The notes under the pieces were generated by a model. It saw only the letters and a program-made list of their open reading frames with translations. It did not search any database and had not been told where the DNA came from. 41,254 nt of DNA from Akkermansiaceae bacterium (GTDB lineage: Bacteria; Verrucomicrobiota; Verrucomicrobiia; Verrucomicrobiales; Akkermansiaceae): NCBI GenBank assembly GCA_023263995.1, contig JALQTQ010000004.1, positions 1-41,254 of the forward strand, in the 5' to 3' direction. Position numbers and translations under genes: made by a program. Position 1 is the stretch's first letter, and each line of letters starts with the position of its first letter. This document shows positions 1 to 9,459 of this stretch, piece after piece.

Positions 1-1
1 T

Positions 2-3000
2 GTGACCCCAGCCAACTCCGAAGGCCCACCCAGCGAAACGACCCGCCTGATCAATCTCGATTCCACCTGGAAATACGATCAAAACACCGCCAACGCCGAC
101 CTCGGTACCACTTGGCGGGAACCAGACTACGACGACAGCCACTGGCCGGCCGGGCCGGGCCTCTTCGGAGTGGACCCAGGCGAGACCTTCGCCACCCCTT
201 GGACCACCGGAGGCCGTGTCACCTACTACCTCCGCCACCATTTTCGGATCGAAGAAGGCTTCTCCGCCGCCAGCATCGACCTCAGGGCACACATCGATGA
301 CGGCGCAGTCGTCTATTTGAACGGACAGGAAATCACCCGCTTCAATCTCCCCGCGGGTGAAATCAATTTCGATACCCTCGCGGTCGACAGCCGGGAGTGG
401 GGTGAATTGGTCGAAATGACTACCGGCACCGACGTCACCAACAGCCTGCGAGTTGGGGACAACGTCCTCGCGGTGGAGGTCCATAACCGAACGGCGGGCA
501 ACAACGACATCGTCTTTGGCACCGAGGTCGATCTGACCTTGGCCGCCCTCCCCTTCGATCCCCCTCCGGGCCTAGTCATCAGTGAATTCCACTTCGACAG
601 CGAAGGCCTCATCGACTGGGTCGAATTGCACGCTCCCGGTGACTCTCCCGTCGCGGTCGATGGCATGACCTTGACCACTACCCGCTCGTTTACCAATTCC
701 GTGCCCATCAGCGGCAGCGTCCCCGCCAGAGGGTATCAAAGTTTCCCGGTGAGCCTCGCGATCGATGAAAACGGGGACGTCGACCTCTTTCTTGTGAAAG
801 GCGAGGCCGTGGTCGCCGCCGCCCGGCTGAACCGGGGATTCAACGAAGAATCCTTCCAGTCCTTGCCGGTCGGCGAGGAATGGTTTGGCAGCCGTGAGAA
901 CACCCGCAATGCCCCTAACAACCCGGCCAGCCGGCAGACTTCTATCGTCATCAATGAAATCATGTACGACGCCCCCTCAGACCATGTCTCGGCGGAATTC
1001 ATCGAACTCTACAACCGGGGCAACGAAACAGTCGACCTCTCGGGCTGGGAATTCACCGATGGCATTCGTTTCGAGTTCCCGCCCGGAACCACGATGGCTC
1101 CCGGTCAGTTCCTCGTGGTGGCTGCTGATGCCGATCATATCCGCAAGACCTACGGTGCCATCCGGGTGCTGGGCAATTGGTCCGGTGGTCTGGCCGACCG
1201 GGGCGAACTTCTCCGCCTCGAAGACCGCTTCGGATACCTCGTCGACGAGGTCGATTACCTTCCCGAAGGTGATTGGCCCAACCGGGCCGACGGAGATGGT
1301 AGCAGCATGGAACTCCGGCATCCTGACATGAACAACAACGTGGCCACTGCGTGGGCCGACAGCGACGAAAGCGAAAAATCAACGATGCAGACCTTCACCT
1401 ACACTTCTGATTTCGTCCGGTCCAACTTCAATCCAGTGTTCTCGGGCCAGGAACTGCACGCTCACCTGGTAGGCGATGCCCATCTCATCCTTGAGAACAT
1501 CTCCGTCGAGCTCGACAACAATGGCAACAACCTTCTTCGTAATCCTGACAACATGTCTCCCACTTCATCGAGTGCCTCCGGTTGGGTCTGCCAGGGAAAC
1601 CATCACCCGAGTTTTTTTGATGGAGCTCAGCTCAACCTGATTTCAACAGGGCACGGCGACAACAAGGCCAACCGAGCTGAGGTCGACTTTGCGATTTCCC
1701 CAGTCATAGGAAACAGCTATACCCTTTCCTTTGATGCTCGTTGGATTTACGGGAAATCACGGCTCATCATCCAGACCCTCGACCACGGTTTCGGCACCTC
1801 TTTCCTCATTCCCATCCCTGAAAACCTCGGCACCCCCGGAGCACCCAACTCCGCCGCCACCGAAAGCCCGGCTCCAACCGTGACCGGCGTGATCCACCAA
1901 CCTGCCGTTCCCAAGTCATCCCAGGGCGTGACGGTGTCGGCTCAGGTGGAATCAACGGCCCCCGGACTGCAAGTCGACTTGGTCTACCGACTCGACACGA
2001 ATACTGGCAATGGTCCCTGGCTGAGAGCCCCCATGGGGCCGACGAGCGGCGGCCTCCACCAAGCCATCGTCAACAACTTCACCAACCAGGGGAACATCGT
2101 GCAGTTCTACGTTGAAGCCACGGTGGATGGAGTCACCACCACCCAGCCCAGATTCGGAGCCGCACGCCCGGCCATGTGGGTCGTCGATGACCGCGAAATG
2201 CCCGACACCCTCCTGCAACACCGATTCATCGTCTCCCAATATGACCTCCAGGCTTTCAACGTTTCGCTCGGGAATGGTCCGGCCTATGACTACAACTTCC
2301 CCCGCATGTCGAATCAATACTTCAATGCCACCTTCATCGCCAACGAGAGTGAGATCTACTACAATGCGGAAATCCGCAAGAGTGGCAGCCCCTTCACCCG
2401 ATCCAGCTCAATCATAGATCAGGGGAAATGGAAGCTCCCGGGAGATCGCCTCTTCCGGGGGCGGGGTCGCAATGTCCTTGACCGCTCCGGCAGCGGAGAA
2501 GGAACCAACCCCACCCCGCGTTTTTACGACGACCGGCTCGGACGCTTCATGCTCTATCAACTCGGCCACCCCACCAACGAGATGGAATTCATCCACAGCG
2601 TGATCAATACCGGGGCCTTCAAACGACACGAAAGTCAGGAACCAATCTCGAATGATTTCCTGCGGCGCAATTTCCCTGATGGGACGAAGGGCACGCTCCT
2701 GCGCATGGACGACCACTGGCGCTTCGACGACAATGGCAACTCGGCCGGCTCGCAAAATGCCGACTGGTCTTACAAGGATACCGAAAATCCCATCGCCTAT
2801 CACAGCCCCTTCCTGATGCGTAGTCAGGAGGCCGAATACAACTATGGGCCTTTTATCGAACTTACCCGACTACTGGATGAAAACCGCCTCGACCCGGAGA
2901 TTCTCGACCGCGTCACCGACAGCAAGATGCTCGCCTTGAATGCGGCGGTTCGCGGATACAACGGGGACTGGGACACCATCACCTTGCGCCGCGGTAAAAA

Positions 3001-5413
3001 CGGATATTTCTATCGCCCCAAAGAAGGCGACGGATGGATGCTCATCCACTGGGATGGCGACCGCGTCTTCGGCAACACCGGCGAACCCTTCCTCGGAAAC
3101 CTTCCCGGAGTAGGGAAATACTTCAGCCAACCCTTTGTGCGACGGCAGTTCAATTACTTCCTCACCAAGCTCCTCGACGAGCACACCAGAAATTCCGCGC
3201 GCACCGTTGCGTGGATGGATGCGGAGATTGAGGCCGTCGAGGGAAGCGGCATCCCGATGCCCAAATCCCACTATCTCAATTGGTTCAACAACAGAGAAAG
3301 TGGTGCGCGCAATTTTATCACTTCGGCAGTCGCCAATACCAGCTTTGCCATCACCACCTCAAACAGCCCCACCAGCGCAAATCTCCTTTCCCTGAACGGG
3401 ACTGCTCCTCCCACCATCTTCTCGGTCCGCTTGGCCGGACAACCCGATGCCACCGTGCGCTGGGTCGACCGCACGAGTTGGGAAATCTCCGGGGTTTTTC
3501 TTCGCGAAGGAATCAATAACCTCACCATTGAGGGCCTTGACCACGATGGCAAATTGGTTGAACAACTTGCCTTCAGCATCAACAAAACCACCAATGCCCC
3601 ACCAGTGGTGCAGTTCAATTCGTTTCCTGACACCCCAGGAATCCCGGTGGGCCAAAGCCTGCTGATCGACGGAATCGGAAGCTTTGACCCCGAAGGCAAC
3701 AACCTCAATTTCGAGTGGTCCGTCCTCCCCGAAACCGAAGCCGAGCTCACCGCTATCGGCAACACTTTGGCCGTCACTTTCGCTCGGCCCGGCTTTTATG
3801 TCGTCACTGCAAACGTCAGTGATGGAAGTCAAAGCTCTACCCGCTCGATGGGTGTCACAGTTTACCAAGCCAGCAGTTTTACCGAGTTCAACTCGATCCA
3901 GCTCGACGAGGCATGGACGCCGATCAATGCCGAGCGGCAAGAAAACTCATCGGACGGTGCCCACTACTCGCTTGAGGAACGGGACGGCCGACTGGTCCTC
4001 TCGATACCTTTCGGACAGCGTTCGATCGGACTGCCGGAGCCCGTTTTACCCGATCCGGTCACCTATCTTGATTTCGGAGCCACTTGGAAATACGATGACT
4101 CCGGTCAGGAACTCACCGGCACCTTTGCCCAGCCCTCGTTCGACGACTCGGCATGGGCTTCCGGACCGGGTTTCCTAGGTTTCAACGAAGCTGGCCTTCC
4201 CGGCCCGGGCATGCAAACCGATAACTTGACCCGTCGTCGCATTGCCTACTACTTCCGCCATGAATTTGAATTCACCGACGACCCTATCGGAGCACAACTG
4301 AGCATCGACCACATTGTGGACGATGGAGTTCGCTACTACCTCAACGGACAGGTTCTCGGTTCCATTCGTCTGCCCGATGGCCCCATCACTTCCACTACCC
4401 CGGCCGAAAGCCTACCCGGTGCCGAAGAAGACATCATCGCAGAAGGGGTCATTTCTCTCGATGCCTCGGCCTATCTTGTCAATGGCACCAATGTGCTCGC
4501 TGCCGAGGTGCACAATGCCAGCGCCGGTAGCAGCGACCTCGTCTTCGGAGCACGGGTCGCAATCGCGGCCAACCCCATCTCGGACGGGCCACCCAATCTC
4601 GATAAAGCCCCCCACCCTTGGATCACAAGAACCCTGCCGGAAGGTGACTGGATTCTCGAAACCGAATTGAAGATGGAGACTTCGCAATTTGCCGATTCCT
4701 ACGCCGGTCTGCTGGTGTCGGCCAATCAAGACGGCATGGCCTTCCGCTACGGAGTGGGATTTGTCAATGGCAGCGAGATCGCGGCCTTCCGGGTCAATCC
4801 ATCGGGAAGCCCGGAAACCCTTGGCAGCGAAGACCACACGGGCCTCAACCAGGCAACGATCCGTCTTGAGCGAAAAGGTAATGTGCTGAACTTCGAACAG
4901 AAAATCGGCGGCCTCTACCAGCTCGTTCATCAACTCACCCTTCCTACAGGAACTACCTTTGGCGTTGGGGGGATCTTCGCTTCAACCGAAAGCGATCAGT
5001 CGCTGGAAGTCAGCTTCGGCCACCTCGCCCTGATTGGAGGCGACAGCGATTTCTCCGACTGGATGGTGAGCAATGGCCTGACCGACCCCAACGCGGAATA
5101 CCTCGATTCCGGAATGAGTAACCTCTTGGCCTACGCCTTGGGCCGCGACCTCAATCCGGCGGTCGCCCCCGCGATGACCTTCGCCAATGGCACCATCGGC
5201 TTCAGTCACCGCCAGCGGATCCAAGGCGGTCAGGTCACCTACCGCGTTGAAAGATCCACTGATCTGATCAACTGGGAAGCCGCCGGGGACCTTAGCCCGG
5301 TCGGAGACCCGGTTGCCAATCCCGATGGCACTTTCACCGTAAACCTCCTGAGCAGCATGACAGCGGCAAGCGGTCAGCAGAACTACTACCGATTGGTGGT
5401 CACGGTATTCTAA
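2..5413 (+). CDS. Giant secreted multidomain protein (jelly-roll, lamin-tail, CotH-like, PKD modules), 5' partial
   Basis: The frame is open to the left edge, so the GTG at base 2 is probably internal and the N-terminus with any signal peptide is missing. Visible modules, by residue of the 1803 aa fragment: a galactose-binding-like jelly roll (about 21-182), two lamin-tail-like domains (about 192-290 and 315-430, the second with VINEIMY and IELYNRG), a CotH-kinase-like region (about 733-1100, with HWDGDRVFG near 1016 resembling the CotH aspartate motif), a PKD/Ig-like domain (about 1199-1287), a second copy of the first jelly roll (about 1355-1523), a lectin-like sandwich (about 1537-1677) and a C-terminal module with SNLLAYALGRDLNP, typical of verrucomicrobial exported proteins. 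There is no PEP-CTERM tail. It is probably an exported surface or spore-coat-like protein. The CotH kinase activity is inferred, not shown. It converges on the exporter gene with only 19 bases between stops and no terminator visible there. Confidence 0.85.
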   Translation: MTPANSEGPPSETTRLINLDSTWKYDQNTANADLGTTWREPDYDDSHWPAGPGLFGVDPGETFATPWTTGGRVTYYLRHHFRIEEGFSAASIDLRAHIDDGAVVYLNGQEITRFNLPAGEINFDTLAVDSREWGELVEMTTGTDVTNSLRVGDNVLAVEVHNRTAGNNDIVFGTEVDLTLAALPFDPPPGLVISEFHFDSEGLIDWVELHAPGDSPVAVDGMTLTTTRSFTNSVPISGSVPARGYQSFPVSLAIDENGDVDLFLVKGEAVVAAARLNRGFNEESFQSLPVGEEWFGSRENTRNAPNNPASRQTSIVINEIMYDAPSDHVSAEFIELYNRGNETVDLSGWEFTDGIRFEFPPGTTMAPGQFLVVAADADHIRKTYGAIRVLGNWSGGLADRGELLRLEDRFGYLVDEVDYLPEGDWPNRADGDGSSMELRHPDMNNNVATAWADSDESEKSTMQTFTYTSDFVRSNFNPVFSGQELHAHLVGDAHLILENISVELDNNGNNLLRNPDNMSPTSSSASGWVCQGNHHPSFFDGAQLNLISTGHGDNKANRAEVDFAISPVIGNSYTLSFDARWIYGKSRLIIQTLDHGFGTSFLIPIPENLGTPGAPNSAATESPAPTVTGVIHQPAVPKSSQGVTVSAQVESTAPGLQVDLVYRLDTNTGNGPWLRAPMGPTSGGLHQAIVNNFTNQGNIVQFYVEATVDGVTTTQPRFGAARPAMWVVDDREMPDTLLQHRFIVSQYDLQAFNVSLGNGPAYDYNFPRMSNQYFNATFIANESEIYYNAEIRKSGSPFTRSSSIIDQGKWKLPGDRLFRGRGRNVLDRSGSGEGTNPTPRFYDDRLGRFMLYQLGHPTNEMEFIHSVINTGAFKRHESQEPISNDFLRRNFPDGTKGTLLRMDDHWRFDDNGNSAGSQNADWSYKDTENPIAYHSPFLMRSQEAEYNYGPFIELTRLLDENRLDPEILDRVTDSKMLALNAAVRGYNGDWDTITLRRGKNGYFYRPKEGDGWMLIHWDGDRVFGNTGEPFLGNLPGVGKYFSQPFVRRQFNYFLTKLLDEHTRNSARTVAWMDAEIEAVEGSGIPMPKSHYLNWFNNRESGARNFITSAVANTSFAITTSNSPTSANLLSLNGTAPPTIFSVRLAGQPDATVRWVDRTSWEISGVFLREGINNLTIEGLDHDGKLVEQLAFSINKTTNAPPVVQFNSFPDTPGIPVGQSLLIDGIGSFDPEGNNLNFEWSVLPETEAELTAIGNTLAVTFARPGFYVVTANVSDGSQSSTRSMGVTVYQASSFTEFNSIQLDEAWTPINAERQENSSDGAHYSLEERDGRLVLSIPFGQRSIGLPEPVLPDPVTYLDFGATWKYDDSGQELTGTFAQPSFDDSAWASGPGFLGFNEAGLPGPGMQTDNLTRRRIAYYFRHEFEFTDDPIGAQLSIDHIVDDGVRYYLNGQVLGSIRLPDGPITSTTPAESLPGAEEDIIAEGVISLDASAYLVNGTNVLAAEVHNASAGSSDLVFGARVAIAANPISDGPPNLDKAPHPWITRTLPEGDWILETELKMETSQFADSYAGLLVSANQDGMAFRYGVGFVNGSEIAAFRVNPSGSPETLGSEDHTGLNQATIRLERKGNVLNFEQKIGGLYQLVHQLTLPTGTTFGVGGIFASTESDQSLEVSFGHLALIGGDSDFSDWMVSNGLTDPNAEYLDSGMSNLLAYALGRDLNPAVAPAMTFANGTIGFSHRQRIQGGQVTYRVERSTDLINWEAAGDLSPVGDPVANPDGTFTVNLLSSMTAASGQQNYYRLVVTVF

Positions 5414-5432
5414 ACCGCTTCCGACCGACGAT

Positions 5433-7751
5433 TCAGGCCGTTTCGATATCGGCTGGTGCCTTCCACAACCATTGCCAGACGACCGGAACCACCAAGACAC
5501 TCAGCGACATCGTCAGAAAAACCCCGACACTACAGAAAATCCCCATCGTCTGAAGCATTTCGTTCGAAGCAAAGGCAAGCGACCCGAAACCCACCACCGT
5601 GGACAGACCACAGAAAAGAATCCCTTTCCCGACCCCGTTCCACACCCTCACGAAGTCGCCCTCATTCCGGCGGAGAGCAAAGATCAGGTGAATGCTGTAA
5701 TCGATTCCGGTCCCGACGATCAACGGGATTGCCATGCTGCTGAGGAAGTTCCAAGGGCGGCCTGAGAGCACTGCAAGGGCATTTACTAAAAGAAGAACGA
5801 CGAGAAGAACCCCCGCGGTGAGGACCGCGTCTTTCCAAGAGCGGAAGACCGCGATCAAGGCTGTGAGAAGAACAGCAGTGGCGGGGATAAAGAGAAAATA
5901 GAGGTCGGCTTTGACCCGATTGAGAAGCAACAGACGCAAAACACCCCACCCTGAAACCGTGACCTGTTCTTGGGTCAGATCTGTGACTAGGTGAACATTC
6001 TCTTCATTGACCCTGTCGGCCAGTTGAATTCGCCCCACAAAATAACCATCGGGATGGTAAAACAAGCGAGTGAAGGAATCGAGTTCGGCTGGCACCTCGC
6101 CGAGACCTCGGAGAATCGCCGCATCCAAGGCCCGTCCTCTCTCACTGAAGCCGGCCTTGTCCATCGCCGCGAGAATCTCTTCTGATTTCGCTGAGACTTC
6201 TTCCCAAAGCACCCTATTCTGCATCCTGGCCTCGGGATTAGGAAGGATCTCCACGGGCCATTCCGACCGGGTAATCACTTCCGCCTTTTTGAGTTCAGCG
6301 ATCCCGTCTTGTGCCGATTCAATCGCCTGCCGGACCGCCGTCAAATCGTCACCCTCTGCTACCAAGGAAAGATTCTTTTTGGACCAATACGGGAACAACT
6401 CCCGTAAAGATTCAAGGGTCGTGGCAGCCTCACTGTCCTTGGGATTCGCCATGCCGACATCGAAGTCCACCATCGGCAACCCGCGCACCAAAAAAGCCCC
6501 TCCCGCACCAAGAACAAGGGCGATCAGGATACCAATGGCGAAATGAAGGGGTGGAAAAGGAGGCTTCAAAAAGTATTTGGGCTGCCGTGAGGGCACTTTC
6601 CGCAGCGCAACCGGCATAAGCCAAAGACACACCACCGCACCAACCACCAATCCAATGAGAACGAGGATTCCAAGTTCCTGCACCCCCTTAAAGGTGCTAA
6701 GGATCAAAATACCGAAAACGACTGCGGTGGTCACGGCCGCCCATAGGATGCCTGGAGCCATTTCCCTCCTCAGGGACGACGATGACTGCCCCAGTTGTGA
6801 CTCTCTCGCAATCACCACGCCATAGTCAATGACCAAGCCCAAGAGGATTGCCGCGAATGCCACACTCACCAAATTCAAAGTGCCAAGAATCCATCCGGCC
6901 AGCCCGAGGGTGATCAAAAACACGACGCCGAGAATCCCGCCCAGCGCAAGTAATTGACCGAAGCTGCGCTGAATCAACAAAAAGAGCAGACCGACGATCA
7001 ATGACGTCAGCGCAATGGTGCCTCCCATATCCTTTTCCATTCCTGCCCCCACCTCCGCACTAAACACCGGCCCTCCCGTCAGCCGATAGTGAAACCCGTC
7101 TTTCATCCATCCATCGGCCGTCTCTCGGATCCGACCAACCCACTCGGTATGGGCGCGGTAATTAATGCCTAAACCAGGATTTGCAATCATGATGAGCCAA
7201 AGAGCCCCGTCCTCACTTTGGTGGTTGATGCTTTCCCCCCGCAGTTGAGCCATTGCCGGATGATCCGCAAAGCCAAGCGGATCATAGGCCGCCAGGGTCG
7301 CCTCCCCCTGATCGAGAGAAAGCGCAATCAACTCCTTACGCTCCTCAAGATATGCCTCCAGCCGTTCCGGATCGAGAAGCATGCCACCGAAATCAGCCGC
7401 CGCTTTCGGATCGGAATCCGCCCACATCCGCGCAAGAGAAGGGGCGATGCTCACTGGGTCATCCTCAAAACGAGGGCGATACTCGATCCTTGCCTCGGGT
7501 AACCTCTCCCGAAGATAAGCGGTGAACTCGGCAGCATCCTCCTCAAACACCTCGTCCTCGTGCCCCAAAAGAAGAAGGACACGATGATCGTCGTCAAAAT
7601 ACTCCCTCAGAACTTGGAAGGCCTCCACTTCGGGAATCCCGTCCGGCAAAACTTCCATGACATCAGTTGCAAAATGAAGTCGCTGAAGTCCAAAAACCGC
7701 AAAAGCAAGAATGAGTCCAAGGGCGAGATAGGACGGCAGGGAGCGCAACAC
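5433..7751 (-). CDS. MMPL/RND-superfamily exporter
   Basis: The 772 aa protein has the RND/MMPL layout. There is one N-terminal membrane helix (about 6-25), a large periplasmic loop (about 26-235), a bundle of about five helices (240-390) and a further helix near 405-425. A second periplasmic loop (about 430-610) and a second bundle (615-765) follow, with the motif GTGIDYSIHLIFALRR in the second bundle and LGLVIDYGVVIARESQ in the first. This is the predicted-exporter group (COG4258-like, related to HpnN) that moves lipids or hydrophobic products outward. The start is GTG, because the hydrophobic helix begins directly after it and no ATG precedes it. The gene is divergent from a LolA-like gene 77 bases away. 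The same pair of families occurs in aryl-polyene and other lipid-export clusters, so a joint role in moving a lipid to the outer membrane is inferred. The substrate is unknown. Confidence 0.88.
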   Translation of the reverse strand: MLRSLPSYLALGLILAFAVFGLQRLHFATDVMEVLPDGIPEVEAFQVLREYFDDDHRVLLLLGHEDEVFEEDAAEFTAYLRERLPEARIEYRPRFEDDPVSIAPSLARMWADSDPKAAADFGGMLLDPERLEAYLEERKELIALSLDQGEATLAAYDPLGFADHPAMAQLRGESINHQSEDGALWLIMIANPGLGINYRAHTEWVGRIRETADGWMKDGFHYRLTGGPVFSAEVGAGMEKDMGGTIALTSLIVGLLFLLIQRSFGQLLALGGILGVVFLITLGLAGWILGTLNLVSVAFAAILLGLVIDYGVVIARESQLGQSSSSLRREMAPGILWAAVTTAVVFGILILSTFKGVQELGILVLIGLVVGAVVCLWLMPVALRKVPSRQPKYFLKPPFPPLHFAIGILIALVLGAGGAFLVRGLPMVDFDVGMANPKDSEAATTLESLRELFPYWSKKNLSLVAEGDDLTAVRQAIESAQDGIAELKKAEVITRSEWPVEILPNPEARMQNRVLWEEVSAKSEEILAAMDKAGFSERGRALDAAILRGLGEVPAELDSFTRLFYHPDGYFVGRIQLADRVNEENVHLVTDLTQEQVTVSGWGVLRLLLLNRVKADLYFLFIPATAVLLTALIAVFRSWKDAVLTAGVLLVVLLLVNALAVLSGRPWNFLSSMAIPLIVGTGIDYSIHLIFALRRNEGDFVRVWNGVGKGILFCGLSTVVGFGSLAFASNEMLQTMGIFCSVGVFLTMSLSVLVVPVVWQWLWKAPADIETA

Positions 7752-7828
7752 GGGGGGAGAGTGACGAAACTTCCAGAAATATCGATCTCCTAGATTGAGA
7801 AAATTCCAAAACGAGTCAGGTTTTGCGC

Positions 7829-8467
7829 ATGTTTCAAATCATTTGGGCCTTTGCCCTTGCCTCAACTTTGGTGGTCGCTGATGAGATCGAGCCACTCAAG
7901 ATGGCCCTTCAAAGGCAGGCCAACCATGAATCAGTGGAAGTTACCTTTCGCCAGACCAAGAAAAGCCCGGCGCTGGCAGACGAAATCAAAACGATGGGCA
8001 AGCTTTGGCTCATTCCCGGCAAGTCATTCCGCTGGGAACTCGGGCAACCAGCCAAGCAGACGGTCGTTTTTAATGGCGGAGACGTTCTCGTGCTGAACGA
8101 AAAAGATCAATCGGCTCAGCGCTTTTCTCCGGACCACAAGACGGTCAAACCCCTCTTTCTGACTCTTGGTATGGGCGAAGACGCGTCATTTGAAGGCCTG
8201 TCAAAGCTCTTTTCGATCCGCGGAACCAATCAGGAAAATGGTCGTTTTGTGGCGACCTTCTCCCCAAAACCCCGCTCGATCCGAAAGGTGATCAAAACCT
8301 TGTTGATGCAAGTGAATCTCGATACCTCCTTCCTGGAGAGAGTCGGTTGGGTTCAGCAGGACGGAACGGAAGCGATGACCGAATTCTTCAAGCCAACATT
8401 CAACGAGGGAATTCCTTCGACAACTTTCGAAGTCGATGAGGCCCGCTACACTTGGAAAAGCGAGTGA
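7829..8467 (+). CDS. LolA-like outer-membrane lipoprotein/lipid carrier
   Basis: This 212 aa protein has an N-terminal signal peptide (MFQIIWAFALASTLVVA, cut before DEIEPL) and a LolA-type half-barrel fold. The fold shows as alternating beta strands such as GKLWLIPGKSFRWEL and VVFNGGDVLVLNEK, then a C-terminal segment ending in PSTTFEVD. LolA-family proteins ferry lipoproteins or lipids across the periplasm. The ORF track begins at a TTG at 7823, but the ATG at 7829 is better placed: AGG lies 8 bases upstream and the signal peptide starts there. It is divergent from the MMPL exporter, and the pair resembles LolA/exporter pairs in lipid-pigment clusters. It could therefore be a dedicated carrier rather than the housekeeping LolA. 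It converges on engB. Confidence 0.85.
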   Translation: MFQIIWAFALASTLVVADEIEPLKMALQRQANHESVEVTFRQTKKSPALADEIKTMGKLWLIPGKSFRWELGQPAKQTVVFNGGDVLVLNEKDQSAQRFSPDHKTVKPLFLTLGMGEDASFEGLSKLFSIRGTNQENGRFVATFSPKPRSIRKVIKTLLMQVNLDTSFLERVGWVQQDGTEAMTEFFKPTFNEGIPSTTFEVDEARYTWKSE

Positions 8468-8616
8468 GGAAGGGGGTGATCAGCAGCTCGCTGGGGCCGC
8501 TTCTCGCAAAAACAGACCGCACCTCGGAGCCGCTTCTGCTCTCAGGTCTTTCCCCGACCCTCCTTACCCGGGTAAAAGGGCTCACAAAGTCAACTCCACG
8601 GGGAAAATGATGGGAA

Positions 8617-9219
8617 TCAGGCTCCTCCCGCCTCAAGGGCTCGACGAACAAAAGTATGGATTTCACCCCGTCCTTGTCCTGTGGTCGAAGAGGTGAGAAA
8701 AGTCACAGGCTCTCCTTCGCTGAAGGCCTTCATTTCTTGCAGGAAAAGAGCCCGGTGTTTCTCAACAACCCTCGCCTTACTCTTGTCGATCTTCGTAAAA
8801 ACCAAGACAAAAGGGAGTTGGCTCTCAACGAGCCAAGCAACGAATTCGAGATCAATATTCTGCGGTGGGTGTCGGGAATCAAGCAAAAGCAAGACACCCC
8901 GTAGGTTGGGGCGGTTCAGGAGATAGTCAGAGACAAATTCATTGAAATTCTCCTGTCGTTTTCGTGAGACTTTCGCAAAACCATATCCGGGGAGATCGAC
9001 GAGGGTCCATTGATCGTTCAGGGAGAAAAAGTTGATCTCCCTCGTTCGACCCGGACTTTTTGAAACCCGGGCCAAGCCTCTTTGGTTGGTCAAGCAGTTG
9101 ATCAAGGAAGACTTTCCAACATTGGAGCGTCCAATGAAAGCGAACTCCGGAAGATCGCTTTTCGGACAATCTTTTAGACTGGTTGCGGATTGAAGAAAAC
9201 TGATTGTTTGGATTTTCAT
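8617..9219 (-). CDS. engB: Ribosome-biogenesis GTP-binding protein EngB/YsxC
   Basis: The protein is about 200 aa, the usual EngB length. It contains the P-loop GRSNVGKSS (G1), the G2 region GRTREINFF, DLPGYG (G3) and TKIDK (G4), followed by FLTSSTTGQG as the G5-like segment. EngB acts in late assembly of the large ribosomal subunit. The ORF extends upstream to 9357, but family members begin like MKIQTISFLQSA, so I chose the ATG at 9219. No clear Shine-Dalgarno precedes it. It faces the LolA gene convergently and lies downstream of the PEP-CTERM gene's terminator, so it needs its own promoter in the 150 bases before 9219. I did not find a convincing one. Confidence 0.95.
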   Translation of the reverse strand: MKIQTISFLQSATSLKDCPKSDLPEFAFIGRSNVGKSSLINCLTNQRGLARVSKSPGRTREINFFSLNDQWTLVDLPGYGFAKVSRKRQENFNEFVSDYLLNRPNLRGVLLLLDSRHPPQNIDLEFVAWLVESQLPFVLVFTKIDKSKARVVEKHRALFLQEMKAFSEGEPVTFLTSSTTGQGRGEIHTFVRRALEAGGA

Positions 9220-9373
9220 CTTTGCGGTTTCACTCTTTCGTGGGAGACAAATGTAACAAGCCCGGCCAAAAGTCTCGAACCTCCGTTTTCTTTGGATTTC
9301 TCCCAGCCAAGAGACAGCGAAACGATCGATCTCGGACTTCCGAGGAGTCCAATTCACATCCTCGTTTGGGTAA

Positions 9374-9408
9374 TAAAAAAACAGCTGCTTTCCGGAGAAA
9401 GCAGCTGT
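9374..9408 (-). terminator. Strong Rho-independent terminator after the PEP-CTERM gene
   Basis: A perfect 12-bp inverted repeat (9381-9392 with 9397-9408) encloses a 4-base loop. On the minus strand the stem is followed directly by seven T residues and TATTA. It sits 52 bases past the PEP-CTERM stop and before engB on the same strand, so it should isolate engB from the surface-protein unit. Confidence 0.93.
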
Positions 9409-9459
9409 GAAAACAAAAAGTAAAACGTTTGTCGTATTGCGCCTGCGCCCGATGATCGC

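Noticed and set aside
8564-8575. Perfect palindrome TTACCCGGGTAA between the LolA and engB stops
   Set aside because: It has no loop and no T-run on either strand, so it is unlikely to be a terminator. A single short palindrome does not support an operator.
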